Below are positions 32,689 to 43,678 of a stretch of 64,000 bases of DNA, piece by piece (positions within the stretch are counted from its first letter, which is position 1; every line of letters begins with the position of its first letter). The position numbers were made by a program, and so were the translations under genes. The stretch comes from Pseudomonas solani (GTDB taxonomy: Bacteria > Pseudomonadota > Gammaproteobacteria > Pseudomonadales > Pseudomonadaceae). The notes beneath the pieces were generated by a model that was not told the DNA's origin, did no database searches, and worked only from the letters and a program-made list of their open reading frames with translations. The stretch covers positions 2,316,501 through 2,380,500 of the forward strand of contig NZ_AP023081.1 in assembly GCF_026072635.1 (NCBI RefSeq), given 5' to 3'.

Positions 32689-34790
32689 GCGACGACGGCC
32701 AGCGCTGGAAAGAAAAGTACCTGCAGAGCCTCGAGCAGCAGGAGAAGCTGGAGCGTCGCTGGGACGCCCGCCTCGATCTCCTGCGCCGTGGCCTGGTGCG
32801 CAGCTCCCTCGCCGCCGAAGGCAGCGACAAGGCCGTCGACCAGTGCATGCAGGAGCTGCGCGAGATCATCCGTGGCGATCAGATAGACGCCGGCCTCTCC
32901 GCCCTGATCCCGCGCCTGGAAAAGGCCGTGCTGGATTCCGAGCAGCGTCGCCAGCAACGGATCGACCAGAACGTCGGCGCCCTCACCGGGCTGACCAACC
33001 AGCTGCTCAAGCTGGATGTGCCGCGTGACGTGCGCAAATCCCTCAAGCAGTTCGCCAAGCGCATCGACGAGCGCGCCAGTCAGGCGCGTGAGATGCCTGC
33101 CCTCCTCGGCGAGCTCAGCGGCCTGCAACAGCGCGCCCTCGACGAGATCGCCAACACCGACCCTGCCGCGCCCAAGCCCGGCCTGCTGCAGCGTCTGTTC
33201 GGCAGCCAGGGTGACGCCACCGAAGACGCCCAGCCTGCTGCCGCGCCGCTGCCCACCGGTGACGCCCTGGCTCCACCACCGGCCGTCCCGGCACCTGCCG
33301 CATTGCAGGCCGCGCCCCCGCTGGACGACGAGCCCGCATCGCCGGCCCAGGCGCTCGCTGCCGCCCCGGCTCCTGTCGTGCCAGCTCCCGGCGTGCCGCC
33401 TACCGTTGAGGCGGCCCCCGTGGCTGCGGCTCCCGCTCCGGCGCCTGCCCCTGCCCCTGCTCCTGCCCAGGCTCCCGTACCCCCCCCGGCAGCCGCCACC
33501 GAGCAGTCTGCCTCGGCCCAGGTGGTCGCCGAAGCGGCACCGGTGGTTGCGCCCCTTGTGCCCGAGGTTGCTCCTGCCGCCCCGGTCGGGCCACTCGCTG
33601 CAGCCGCTCCGGCGCCTGTCACCGCGCTGGCCGATGGTGTCAGCCCGAGCCTGACGCCGCGCCTCGACAGCCTGCCATTGCCGGCGGCGCTGCTCACCGG
33701 CGAAGGCGACCCGGGCTACGCGCTGCCCACGCCGCCCGAACCCGGCTACAGCGCCGTCGCGCCCCACGTCGCCGCCAGCCTGCGCGGGCTGCTGGACGAG
33801 CTCGACCTGCCCGAGCGCCACAAGCCCCAGGGCGAAGCCCTTCGCGAGCGTCTGGTAGGTGGCCTGAACTGGTACGAACTGGTGCCCGTGCTGGACGACC
33901 TCGCCGTGCTGGTGCTGGCCGTCACCAACAGCGAGCACCGTGACTTCGCCATCTACCTCAAGCAGCTCAACGAGCGCCTGGTCGCCTTCGTCGCCTCCAT
34001 TTCCGCCGCCCAGGAGGGTTACAGCGAGACCCTGGAAAGCGCGCGCGTGCTCGACGACCAGTTGCGCGAGCAGGTCAGCGACCTGCAGAGCAGCGTGCAG
34101 GACGCCACCGACCTGGACGACCTCAAGCGCGCCGTGGAAAAGCGCCTCGACGGCCTGCTCAGCACCATGAACGACTACCAGCGCCAGCGCGCCGCCCGCG
34201 AAGAAGAAGTCGGCGGACGCCTCAAGGTGCTGGTGGATCGCGTCGCCACCATGGAACAGGAAGCCAGTTCCTTCCGCGACCACCTGGAAGAACAGCGGCA
34301 GAAAGCCCTCAGCGACCCGCTCACCGGCCTGCCCAACCGGGCCGCCTGGAGCGAGCGCCTGGAACTGGAAGTGGCGCGCTGGAAGCGCTATGGCGGCGAG
34401 CTGCTGCTGGCGGTGCTGGACATCGACCACTTCAAGCGCATCAACGACAACTACGGCCACCTGGCCGGCGACAAGGTGCTCAAGATCATCGCTGGCGAGA
34501 TCGCCAAGCGCCTGCGCAAGACCGACTTCATCGCCCGCTTCGGCGGCGAGGAGTTCGTCCTGCTGCTCCCCGCCACGCCCCTGGAGGGTGGCCAGCAGTT
34601 GCTCGACACCCTGCGCTCGGCCATCGAGCAATGCCCCTTTCACTTCAAGGGCGAGCCCGTGACCATCACGCTGTCGGGAGGGCTGGTGTCCTTCGTCGAG
34701 GGCGAGAAGGACGAGCAGGCGTTCGAACGCGCCGACCAGGCGCTCTACCGCGCCAAGCGCGAAGGTCGCAACCGCATCGAACTGGGCTGA
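32685..34790 (+). CDS. dgcH: Diguanylate cyclase with GGDEF domain (DgcH-like)
   Basis: 701 residues. An N-terminal helical region (1-165) is followed by a long Ala/Pro-rich linker (about 190-330), a second helical region with coiled coil (about 365-530) and a C-terminal GGDEF domain. The active site is GGEEF at 620-624, and an inhibitory I-site RKTD lies at 611-614, so it should make c-di-GMP under product feedback. No membrane segment is evident. It matches PA5487 (DgcH) by place and layout. Confidence 0.9.
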   Translation: MSDDGQRWKEKYLQSLEQQEKLERRWDARLDLLRRGLVRSSLAAEGSDKAVDQCMQELREIIRGDQIDAGLSALIPRLEKAVLDSEQRRQQRIDQNVGALTGLTNQLLKLDVPRDVRKSLKQFAKRIDERASQAREMPALLGELSGLQQRALDEIANTDPAAPKPGLLQRLFGSQGDATEDAQPAAAPLPTGDALAPPPAVPAPAALQAAPPLDDEPASPAQALAAAPAPVVPAPGVPPTVEAAPVAAAPAPAPAPAPAPAQAPVPPPAAATEQSASAQVVAEAAPVVAPLVPEVAPAAPVGPLAAAAPAPVTALADGVSPSLTPRLDSLPLPAALLTGEGDPGYALPTPPEPGYSAVAPHVAASLRGLLDELDLPERHKPQGEALRERLVGGLNWYELVPVLDDLAVLVLAVTNSEHRDFAIYLKQLNERLVAFVASISAAQEGYSETLESARVLDDQLREQVSDLQSSVQDATDLDDLKRAVEKRLDGLLSTMNDYQRQRAAREEEVGGRLKVLVDRVATMEQEASSFRDHLEEQRQKALSDPLTGLPNRAAWSERLELEVARWKRYGGELLLAVLDIDHFKRINDNYGHLAGDKVLKIIAGEIAKRLRKTDFIARFGGEEFVLLLPATPLEGGQQLLDTLRSAIEQCPFHFKGEPVTITLSGGLVSFVEGEKDEQAFERADQALYRAKREGRNRIELG

Positions 34791-34796
34791 GCCGCC

Positions 34797-36218
34797 TCAG
34801 GCGGCGTGGGTCAGGTAGGGCTTCCAGTCTTCCGGCACATGCTCCAGGCGCGGGTAGTCCAGGGCGTCCAGCTGCAGGCGCGAGAGCTGGAAGGGTGTAT
34901 GCCGCAGCGCCTGGGGCAGCGCTCGCAGCTCCGGCAACCACAGGCTCACGTAGGTCGCATCCGGGTCGTAATGGCGGGCCTGGCGCAGCGCGTTGAAGGC
35001 CTGGCTGCGTTGCGGGTCGCTGGCCACGCCGGCCAGGTAGGCCCAGTTGCCCCAGTTGCTCGCCGGGTCGTAATCCAGCAGGTGTTCTTCAAACCAGGCG
35101 GCGCCATGGCGCCAGTCCTGCTCCAGGTCGTGCACCAAGTAGGCGGCCACCACCTGGCGGCCGCGGTTGGACATGAAGCCCGTGGCTGCCAGCTCGCGCA
35201 TGCTGGCGTCCACCAGCGGCATGCCGGTGCGGCCCTGGCACCAGCGTTCGAAGCGTTCGTCCAGCTGCTGCGGTGCGCGCACCGTAGCCTTCAGGCCGCC
35301 GGCTTCGAACAGCGCGCGGCCATGGCGCAGCAGGGTCCAGCGGAAGTAGTCACGCCATAGCAATTGTTGCCACAGCTGGCGGGTGGAGGCGTTGGCGCCG
35401 TACTGCGCCTCGTAGCGGCGCAGCTCGGCAGCGACGCGGCGCGGCGAGAGGCTGCCGTTGGCCAGCCAGGGCGAGAACTTGGAGGAGTACTCGCTGCCCA
35501 CCATGCCGTTGCGATTCTCCTGGTAGGTGCGGACGCCCTGGGTCGCCCACAGGTAATCGCGCAGTCGCGCCAGTGCCGCGACCTCGCCGCCGGAAAAGGG
35601 GAAGGCGCTGATGGGCAGGCCGACCGGCTCGCCCAGACCCAGGCGGGTTGGCGTCGGCAGGGGTTCGAAGAGCGGCTCCACCGCTTCGGGCAGGGGCGGC
35701 AAGGTCACCGGGGCCGAGCGTGGTTGATAGACGCTGGGGCGCTGCTCCACCTGCTCGCGGAACTGGCTGAACACCGCCGGCAGGTGCTCCACCGGGGTCG
35801 GCAGCTCCTCGCGGCGCAGCAGGCTGTTGCCGGCCAGCTCACGCAGGGGAATGTCGCCGAGCGCCTGGCGCAGTTCCTCCACCAGGGTGCGTTCCTGGGG
35901 CGCCATTTCTTCCAGGGTCAGTACTTCGTTCAGGTCCAGGTGCTCCAGCAGCGCCGGGATCACCTGCGCGGCATTGCCCTGCACCACTAGCAGGCGCGAG
36001 CCGCGCTGGCGCAGCTCGGCGTCCAGGGCGGTGAGGCTCTCCAGCTGGAAGCGTGCGCGGTGCACGCCCATGCGACGGATGCCGAGGTCGCCCGGGCGCA
36101 GCAGGGTCGGGTCGAAAACGAACAGCGGCAGGACGCAATCGGCCGCCAGCGCCGCTTGCACGGCGGGGTGATCATCGAGGCGCAGATCCTGTTTGAACCA
36201 GAGCAGAGTACGACGCAT
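34797..36218 (-). CDS. DASH-family cryptochrome / photolyase
   Basis: A 473-residue flavoprotein. The N-terminal photolyase domain (LLWFKQDLRLDDHPAV) is followed by the FAD-binding domain, with DASH-type signatures rather than CPD-photolyase ones (YQENRNGMVGSEYSSKFSPW, LANGSLSPRRV, DYDPASNWGNWAYLAGVASD). DASH proteins bind FAD and a folate and repair CPD lesions mainly in single-stranded DNA, or sense blue light. It faces the dgcH gene (stops 6 bases apart). Confidence 0.9.
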   Translation of the reverse strand: MRRTLLWFKQDLRLDDHPAVQAALAADCVLPLFVFDPTLLRPGDLGIRRMGVHRARFQLESLTALDAELRQRGSRLLVVQGNAAQVIPALLEHLDLNEVLTLEEMAPQERTLVEELRQALGDIPLRELAGNSLLRREELPTPVEHLPAVFSQFREQVEQRPSVYQPRSAPVTLPPLPEAVEPLFEPLPTPTRLGLGEPVGLPISAFPFSGGEVAALARLRDYLWATQGVRTYQENRNGMVGSEYSSKFSPWLANGSLSPRRVAAELRRYEAQYGANASTRQLWQQLLWRDYFRWTLLRHGRALFEAGGLKATVRAPQQLDERFERWCQGRTGMPLVDASMRELAATGFMSNRGRQVVAAYLVHDLEQDWRHGAAWFEEHLLDYDPASNWGNWAYLAGVASDPQRSQAFNALRQARHYDPDATYVSLWLPELRALPQALRHTPFQLSRLQLDALDYPRLEHVPEDWKPYLTHAA

Positions 36219-36414
36219 GACGTAAATCCTCGGCAGGCATTTCCCTATGCCAACTGATTCCGCTGGCTTCTAGACGTTATAGGCTTTTCGCCGGGCTTGA
36301 ACAGTGCCGCCGGGAGGATGACCGGTGGCGTTGCTGCCGTCGGGCCGGGAGCTGCGTATAATCCGCCCCTTTTTTCGCGGGCCCTGCCTGCATTCACCTG
36401 TGGAGACATCGTCA

Positions 36415-37095
36415 ATGCGTCTTTCCTTTTCCCGTATCGCCAGCTGGTTGGGTGGTTTTGCCCTGACCTTCGGCGCCGTTCAGGTCGCCGGCAACGAATT
36501 GCTGCACCTGCAGGACAGCAACCTGCAGTTCTCCACCCTGCCCTATTCCGCCGGCGAGAGCTTCCTCAGCTTCGCCACCGAGCGCCCGGCCTTCACCGCC
36601 GGCCTCTCGCCCAAGGCCCTGGCGGAGCTGCCCGGCCACACCCCGGCGCCCCTGCAGATGCGCCTCAGCGGTGCCCAGGCGGCCCCGGCGCCTGGCCAGG
36701 GCGGCAACCTGCTCGGCCCGGCCTTCGACCTGCAGGCCCCCGGCTTCGACTACCTGACCCTGAGCCTCTACGACCGCGACGACCAGGACGAACCCGGCCA
36801 CAGCGTGCAGTTCAGCGGCGCCTGGGCCTATGCCTTCCGCCTCGGCGAGGCCAGCTGGATGCTCGATGGCGGCCTCGACTGGGCCGGTGCCGAAGGCGAC
36901 CGCGAACAGGGCCTGAGCTTCAGCCCGCAGCTGAGCTTCGATGCCGGCGACTACTTCTTCGCCCAGGGCCGCCAGCTGTTCCTCGGCATCCAGTACCTGC
37001 AGCAGAGCGGTGGCTACAGCGAGCTGGACGACGTGCGCGGCAACGCCTCCCGCGAGCAGCGCGCAGTCAACGGCACCCTCAAGTACCACTTCTGA
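36415..37095 (+). CDS. Putative outer-membrane beta-barrel protein
   Basis: 226 residues with a signal peptide (RLSFSRIASWLGGFALTFGAVQVAG). Alternating beta-rich segments follow (FDYLTLSLYDRD, HSVQFSGAWAYAFRLGEASWMLDGGLDW) and the last residue is Phe, the usual outer-membrane barrel ending. The start is ATG 36415 with GGAGA upstream. I do not recognise a named family with certainty; a small porin-like or OmpW/Tsx-like barrel is possible. It precedes marC in the same direction. Confidence 0.7.
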   Translation: MRLSFSRIASWLGGFALTFGAVQVAGNELLHLQDSNLQFSTLPYSAGESFLSFATERPAFTAGLSPKALAELPGHTPAPLQMRLSGAQAAPAPGQGGNLLGPAFDLQAPGFDYLTLSLYDRDDQDEPGHSVQFSGAWAYAFRLGEASWMLDGGLDWAGAEGDREQGLSFSPQLSFDAGDYFFAQGRQLFLGIQYLQQSGGYSELDDVRGNASREQRAVNGTLKYHF

Positions 37096-37167
37096 CCCCG
37101 ATCGGCACGGCGGCGAGACGTCGCCGCCAGCGCCCTTTACACTTCGTCCTTCAGTTGAGGAGCGCCC

Positions 37168-37761
37168 ATGGAAATTCTCGGCATCGCCGTGCTGATCTTT
37201 CTGGTCACCGACCCCTTCGGCAACATCGCCATCTTCCTCGCCGCGCTGAAGAACGTGGCGCCGGAGCGCCGGCTCAAGGTGGCCCTGCGTGAGCTGGTTT
37301 TCGCCCTCGGCCTGCTGCTGCTGTTCCTCACCTTCGGCGAAAACATCCTCAGCGGCCTCGGCCTGTCCCGCGAGGCCATCGCCATCGCCGGCGGCATCAT
37401 TCTCTTCATCATCGCCCTGCGCCTGATCTTCCCGCGGCCCGAGGGCGTGCTCGGCGACCTGCCTGACGGCGAACCCATGCTGGTGCCCCTGGCCACCCCG
37501 GCAGTGGCCGGCCCCTCCGCGCTGGCGGTGCTGATGACCCTGCGCAACACCCACCAGGGCGAGCTCTGGGAGCTCTACGTCGCCGTGCTGGTGGCCTGGG
37601 CCTGCACCGCCCTGATCCTGCTCCAGGCAGCCTTCCTGCAGCGCTTTCTCGGTCAGCGCGGGCTGATGGCGGTGGAGCGCCTGACCGGCATGTTGCTGAT
37701 CATGCTCAGTGTCGACATGCTCCTGGACAACCTGCAAAGCGTGCTACACATCACCCCATGA
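37168..37761 (+). CDS. MarC/YhgN family membrane protein
   Basis: A 197-residue inner-membrane protein with six hydrophobic helices. The family signature FLVTDPFGNIAIFLAAL is at the start, and the repeated motif ATPAVAGPSALAVLM is in the second half. MarC proteins were once linked to multidrug resistance, but that role was not confirmed, and the function is unknown. Its stop overlaps the ampDh2 start (ATGA at 37758). Confidence 0.9.
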   Translation: MEILGIAVLIFLVTDPFGNIAIFLAALKNVAPERRLKVALRELVFALGLLLLFLTFGENILSGLGLSREAIAIAGGIILFIIALRLIFPRPEGVLGDLPDGEPMLVPLATPAVAGPSALAVLMTLRNTHQGELWELYVAVLVAWACTALILLQAAFLQRFLGQRGLMAVERLTGMLLIMLSVDMLLDNLQSVLHITP

Positions 37762-38570
37762 AAACCCTAGCCCTCGGCCTGTTGCTGGCCCTGCTCGCCG
37801 GTTGCACCAGCGGCCCGCGCATCGATCGCAGCCAGACCTCGGTCAACCAGAACAGCCGCGTGCAATACGTCGTGCTGCACTACACCTCCACCGACCTGCC
37901 GCGCTCCCTGGCGCTGCTCACCCACGGCGAGGTCAGTGCGCACTACCTGATCGGCGCCCAGCCGCCGACCATCTACCAGTTGGTGGACGAGAACCGCCGC
38001 GCCTGGCACGCCGGACAGAGCGAGTGGCAGGGGCGCACCTGGCTGAATGCGAGCACCATCGGCATCGAACTGGTCAACGAGGGCTACGAGCAGACCCCCA
38101 CCGGGCGCAATTGGCAGCCCTTCGACGACCAGCAGATCGACGCGCTCATCGTGCTGCTCAAGGACATCGTCAAACGTCACAACCTGCCCCTGGGCAGCAT
38201 CATCGGCCACAGCGACATCGCCCCCCAGCGCAAGGTCGACCCGGGCCCACTGTTCCCCTGGAAACGCCTCGCCGAGGCCGGCCTGGTGCCCTGGCCGGAA
38301 GCCTCCGCCGTGGCGGTCGAGCAGGCGCGCTTCGCCCAGGCGCTGCCCACCGTCGGCTGGTTCCAGATGCAGCTGGCCCGCCAGGGTTATCCGGTGCCGC
38401 GCAACGGCCAGCTGGACGAGGCCACGCGCAATGTCATCGCCGCCTTCCAGATGAAGTACCGCCCCCACCTGTTCGACGGCCAGCCCGACGCCGAGACCGC
38501 CGCCCTGCTGCTGGTGCTCAACCGCATGCCGGGCGAGGCGCTGCCACTCCGTCCCGTTACGTTCTACTGA
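37758..38570 (+). CDS. ampDh2: N-acetylmuramoyl-L-alanine amidase AmpDh2
   Basis: A 270-residue zinc amidase of the AmpD type. The signal peptide ends in lipobox LLAGC, so it is a lipoprotein facing the periplasm. The catalytic domain shows zinc-ligand regions VVLHYTS and IGHSDIAPQRKVDPGPLFPW. A C-terminal peptidoglycan-binding domain (about 190-255) follows. It cleaves the stem peptide from muramic acid and takes part in wall recycling and AmpC beta-lactamase control. The order (next to kinB-algB) matches PA5485. Confidence 0.93.
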   Translation: MKTLALGLLLALLAGCTSGPRIDRSQTSVNQNSRVQYVVLHYTSTDLPRSLALLTHGEVSAHYLIGAQPPTIYQLVDENRRAWHAGQSEWQGRTWLNASTIGIELVNEGYEQTPTGRNWQPFDDQQIDALIVLLKDIVKRHNLPLGSIIGHSDIAPQRKVDPGPLFPWKRLAEAGLVPWPEASAVAVEQARFAQALPTVGWFQMQLARQGYPVPRNGQLDEATRNVIAAFQMKYRPHLFDGQPDAETAALLLVLNRMPGEALPLRPVTFY

Positions 38571-38720
38571 CGCTCGAATCGCGCCCAGCACCGGACGGTG
38601 GCTGGCGTGATGACGGTGGGCTTTACCTGAGTGATCTCGCTCGGACGCGACCCTCCTCATCGTGCAGCCCCCTTCGCCTGCTGGCGCTGCACCCTCTACC
38701 CGCCCCTGCCGCGCCGAGGT

Positions 38721-38747
38721 GATGGGTTTCGCTTCGCTCTACCCATC
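38721..38747. repeat. GATGGGT...ACCCATC inverted repeat
   Basis: A 7-bp stem around TTCGCTTCGCTCT in the 200-base gap between the convergent ampDh2 and kinB genes. It looks like a common Pseudomonas intergenic palindrome and could end transcription. I see no gene in this gap. Confidence 0.5.
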
Positions 38748-38772
38748 CTCCAAATAGCGTTCAAGCCCGCCG

Positions 38773-40544
38773 CTAGAGCGGCAGCGCCAGGTAGAACTGC
38801 GCGCCTTCGCCGGGGCGTGAATAGATGCCGATGCGGCCGCCGTGGAGCTGGACGATCTCCTTGCACAGCGCCAGGCCGAGGCCAACGCCGCCGCCGGTGT
38901 AGCTGCCCAGTTGCACGAAGGGCTCGAAGATGCGCGCCTGCTGGCTGTAGGGCACGCCTTCGCCGTTGTCCTCGACGCTGAGGATCACCCGCTCGCCATG
39001 GCGCCGCGACTGCAGGCGGATATGCCCGCCATTGGGCGTGTGGCGGATGGCGTTGCTCACCAGGTTGTCCAGCACCCGCTCCACCTGGGGGCGGTCGATG
39101 GGCACGCGGGGCAGCGGCTCTTGCAGGTCCAGCTCTATGCTGATGCCCTTGTTCTGCGCCGGCTCCTGGAAGCGCGTGCGCAGGGCGCCGAGCAGGTCGT
39201 CGATATCGCAGGGCGCCAGGGTCAGGGTCTGCATGCCGTTCTGGTAGCGGGAGAAGTGCAGCAGGTCGTTGATCAGCCGCACCAGGCGCTGCATCTCCTC
39301 GTCCACCGTCAGCAGCAGGTCGGACTCGCGGGACTCCTCGGCGAAGACCAGGCGTTCGCGCAGCAACCCGAAGGCCATCTGCATGCCGGTCACCGGGGTG
39401 CGCAGCTCGTGGGAGGCGCGCAGCACGAACTCGTTGCGCACCCGCTCGAAGGCGCGCTGCTCGGTGACATCGCGCAGCACCATCACCGCACCGAGGATGC
39501 GCTCCTCGTCCAGGCTCACCGGGGTCAGGCGCCAGCTCAGCAGGCGGCTCTCGCCCTCGACCTCGATGGCCAGGTCCGGCGGCACCTGCTCCAGGGGCTG
39601 GCCGCGCAGCACCTGCTGGGTAGGCGCCTCCATGGCCGGGTCGCCCAGGGCCTGGCTCAGGGGTTGGCCGAGCTGCTCGGTCTCCCAGGCCAGCTGGCGC
39701 TGGGCCACCGGGTTGGCGTGTTCGATGCGGCCCTGGCGGTCGAGGATCAGCAAGCCGTCGTCGATGCTGTCGAGCACCGCCTTCAGGCGGCGCTGCTCGG
39801 CCAGCAGCTTCTCGATATTGGTTTCCTTGAACAGCCGCAGGCCCTCGGCCATGAGGCCGAAGCGGCGGCTCAGGGAGGCCATCTCGCTGACCGTGGAAAT
39901 CGGCAGGGTCACCTGGAAGTCACCCTGGCCGATGCGGTCGGCGGCGCGGGCCAGGGCCTCGATGGGCTGGCCGAAGCGCCGGGCGATGCCGTGGGCGGTG
40001 ACGAAGCCGATCAGCAGTACGGCGATGCCCAGCAGGCCCAGCAGGGTGGCCACCAGGCCGGCGCGCTCGCGGGCCGACTGCTCGGCCTCGGCGGCGCTCT
40101 GCAAGGCGTGCTTCTGCAGCGCCAGCATGGCATTGCGGGTGTCGTTCAACGCCTGGCTGAAATCATCGTCGCGGCGGTCGGTGTTGCGTTCGCTGACCCG
40201 CAGGAACTCGCCGTAGCTGTCGGCGATGGCCTGGAAGCCCTGACGGGTCTGCTCGTCGCGGGCGTTCATCAGGCCCTGTTGCACCACGGCGAGGAAACGT
40301 TGCTGCGAGGTGAGCAGTGCCTGGATATCCGGCTGTTCGCGGGTCAGGTTCACCAACTGGTCGCCCAGGTGTGTGCGCAACTTTTCGCCCAGGTCGATGG
40401 TGGCGAAGTTGTAGGAGATCAGGCGCTCCTGGGAACGGGCCAGCTGCATGACGCTGGTCAGCCCCAGCAGCAGCCCCAGGAGGGCCACGGTGATCAGCGC
40501 CGAAATGCTGAGGAAAAGCCGCGTCCGCAGCTTCATCGGCAGCT

Positions 40545-40548
<4 letters not shown>
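38773..40548 (-). CDS. kinB: Sensor histidine kinase KinB
   Basis: A 591-residue membrane kinase. Two membrane helices (about 10-33 and 165-187) border a periplasmic helical sensor, followed by HAMP (RRFGQPIEALARAADRIGQG), PAS (LLILDRQGRIEHANPVAQ), HisKA with phospho-His (RASHELRTPVTGM) and HATPase (DNLVSNAIRHTPN, GGGVGLGLALCKEIV). KinB acts on AlgB, mainly as its phosphatase, and restrains alginate production. Its start overlaps the algB stop (ATGA). Confidence 0.95.
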
Positions 40549-41891
<1,343 letters not shown>

Positions 41892-41940
41892 TTTGTCGCT
41901 CCGCATTGTTCAGTCGTATCGCTTAGTCCAGGAATTATCG

Positions 41941-42064
41941 TGCAAGTTGCAAGGTCCTTTCATACATGTATTGCAGCCTGCATGCAGCGGGTATTTGGAC
42001 GTCTACAATAACCAATTGATTTTAAATGAATAAACGCCACGAAAAGGCCTGGCACAGGCCTTGC
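41941..42064 (+). promoter_or_regulatory. Sigma-54 promoter with activator and IHF-type sites, before the BON gene
   Basis: The core is TGGCAC-N5-TTGC at 42050-42064, an exact -24/-12 spacing and near-consensus sequence. A perfect IHF consensus is on the minus strand at 42009-42021 (AATCAATTGGTTA). A GCAAGTTGC palindrome at 41942-41950 may be the activator site. The start codon is 56 bases after the -12 box, and a small GGCGCT/AGCGCC hairpin lies in the leader. Confidence 0.75.
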
Positions 42065-42119
42065 GATAACCCCTGCATCTGGAGGCGCTGAGCGCCGAAG
42101 TGGATGACAGGAGGTTTCC

Positions 42120-42953
42120 ATGCCGCACTTGCACAGCCTGGCGCTCGCCATGGCCGGTAGCGCCTTGCTGGGGCTGGTCGCCCTGCCGGCGGCCGCCGGG
42201 GACGGCTTCAGCGAACGGATTCGCGAAGCTCGCCAGGAAGGCAGCATCTGGACCACCTTCGCCTTCAACCATCACCTCGGCCCCTTCTCCCTCAACGTCG
42301 ATGTCGAGCATGGCCTGGCCACGCTCACCGGCACCGTGGCGAATGAAGTCAACCGCGAGCTGGCCGAGCAGGTCGCCCTCGGCGTCGAGGGTATCGACGC
42401 TGTGGATAACCTCATCCGCGTCGACCCGGGCGTTCGGCCCCGTTTGCTGTCCATTGCCGCCGCCGACAGCCACCTCGACGACGCCACCGTCACCGCCAAG
42501 GTGAAATCCAAGCTGCTGTGGAACACCACCCCCCAAGGTCTCGACATCGGTGTCGAGACCCGCGAAGGCCTGGTCACCCTCAGTGGTCGCTCCGCCAGCG
42601 CCGAGTCCCGTGAGATGGCCGGCAAGCTGGCCGCCAGCACCGAGGGCGTCGAGCGGGTGGACAACGCCATTCACCTCAGCGCCGACCCCGGCACCGCCCA
42701 GCGCGACGGTGAGCAACGGGCCGAGGCCGGCAGCCTGCTGGGCGACGCCTGGATCACCGGCAAGGTGAAGACCCGCTTCCTCTCCAGCGACAACCTCGCC
42801 GCCCTGGATATCTCCGTGGAAACCGACGACGGCGTGGTGCGCCTCACCGGCAACGTGGCCACGGCGGCAGAAAAGGCGCTGGCGGTGGAAACGGCCAGAA
42901 ATGTTCGCGGCGTGCTCGATGTGCACGCCGCATCCCTCAAGGTCGCCGGCTGA
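42120..42953 (+). CDS. Exported protein with three BON domains
   Basis: 277 residues. A signal peptide (LALAMAGSALLGLVALPAAAG) is followed by three BON repeats (about 35-103, 118-190, 205-277), each with the glycine-centred pattern such as VETREGLVTLSGRSAS or VETDDGVVRLTGNVAT. BON domains bind phospholipid or envelope polymers; the best-known protein, OsmY, is a periplasmic osmotic-stress factor or chaperone. AGGAGG lies five bases before the ATG. It is the first gene after the sigma-54-type promoter. Confidence 0.85.
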   Translation: MPHLHSLALAMAGSALLGLVALPAAAGDGFSERIREARQEGSIWTTFAFNHHLGPFSLNVDVEHGLATLTGTVANEVNRELAEQVALGVEGIDAVDNLIRVDPGVRPRLLSIAAADSHLDDATVTAKVKSKLLWNTTPQGLDIGVETREGLVTLSGRSASAESREMAGKLAASTEGVERVDNAIHLSADPGTAQRDGEQRAEAGSLLGDAWITGKVKTRFLSSDNLAALDISVETDDGVVRLTGNVATAAEKALAVETARNVRGVLDVHAASLKVAG

Positions 42954-42985
42954 ACGCGCGACCCGTACCCCCAAGGAGAAACACC

Positions 42986-43420
42986 ATGACCAATACCACT
43001 GCGCAACTCAACGAGCTGATCGAGATCACCCGTGACGGCGAGCGCTTCTACCAGCACGCCATCGACGAAGTGAAGGACCCGGCCCTGCAGGGCCTGTTCC
43101 GCGACATGGCCCAGGCCAAGACCCAGGTCATCCAGGCCCTGGCGGTCCGGGTCGCGGCCAACCACGAAGACCCGTCCACCGGCGGCACCTTCGTCGGCAA
43201 GTTGCGCCAGGTCTATGCGGACACCCGCGCCACCCTGTCCAGCGACGAGAAGGCCACCTATGTGAGCCAGCTGGAGGAAGCCGAGGACCGCATCCTCCAC
43301 GCCTTCGAAGACGCCCTGGAAAGCGCCGAGCCCGAGGTGCGCGGCCTCCTCGCCCAGGAAATGCCCCGGGTCAAGGCCTGCCATGACCGCATGCGCAGCC
43401 TGAAGCTGGCGATGAAGTGA
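42986..43420 (+). CDS. DUF2383 ferritin-like four-helix protein
   Basis: A 144-residue, highly helical acidic protein with no signal peptide. Glu/His pairs in long helices (LNELIEITRDGERFYQHAIDE, YVSQLEEAEDRILHAF, MPRVKACHDRMRSL) fit the DUF2383 ferritin-like domain. AAGGAG is seven bases upstream. It is 32 bases after the BON gene, so probably in the same operon. The function of the family is not known; members turn up in stress-response lists. Confidence 0.8.
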   Translation: MTNTTAQLNELIEITRDGERFYQHAIDEVKDPALQGLFRDMAQAKTQVIQALAVRVAANHEDPSTGGTFVGKLRQVYADTRATLSSDEKATYVSQLEEAEDRILHAFEDALESAEPEVRGLLAQEMPRVKACHDRMRSLKLAMK

Positions 43421-43479
43421 GCCCGGATCGGACAGGGATGTCCGGCCATGCAAAACGCACGACGCAGCGCTGGCGATCA

Positions 43480-43572
43480 TGCAAGTTGCCAGCAGATCCA
43501 GTGATCAATCAATTCGTAAGTTATTGAATTTAAATGGATTTAACTGATTAGAAAAACTGGCATGCGCTCTGC
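43480..43572 (+). promoter_or_regulatory. Second sigma-54-like promoter with matching upstream elements
   Basis: TGGCAT-N5-CTGC (43558-43572) is one step weaker than consensus in each half. A 17-base AT-rich element at 43523-43539 equals the one at 42015-42031 in 15 positions and lies the same 35 bases before the -24 box. GCAAGTTGC recurs at 43481-43489. A near-IHF site is at 43507-43519. The next start codon is 43679. Confidence 0.6.
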
Positions 43573-43678
43573 AATCAATACATCAGGAAAAGCAAATCGC
43601 CAGCCGGCGATGACCGCTAGGACAGGCAGGGGAGCTTCGGTTCCCTCGATCGATCAACAGCTCAGGAGGTGTTTCAGG

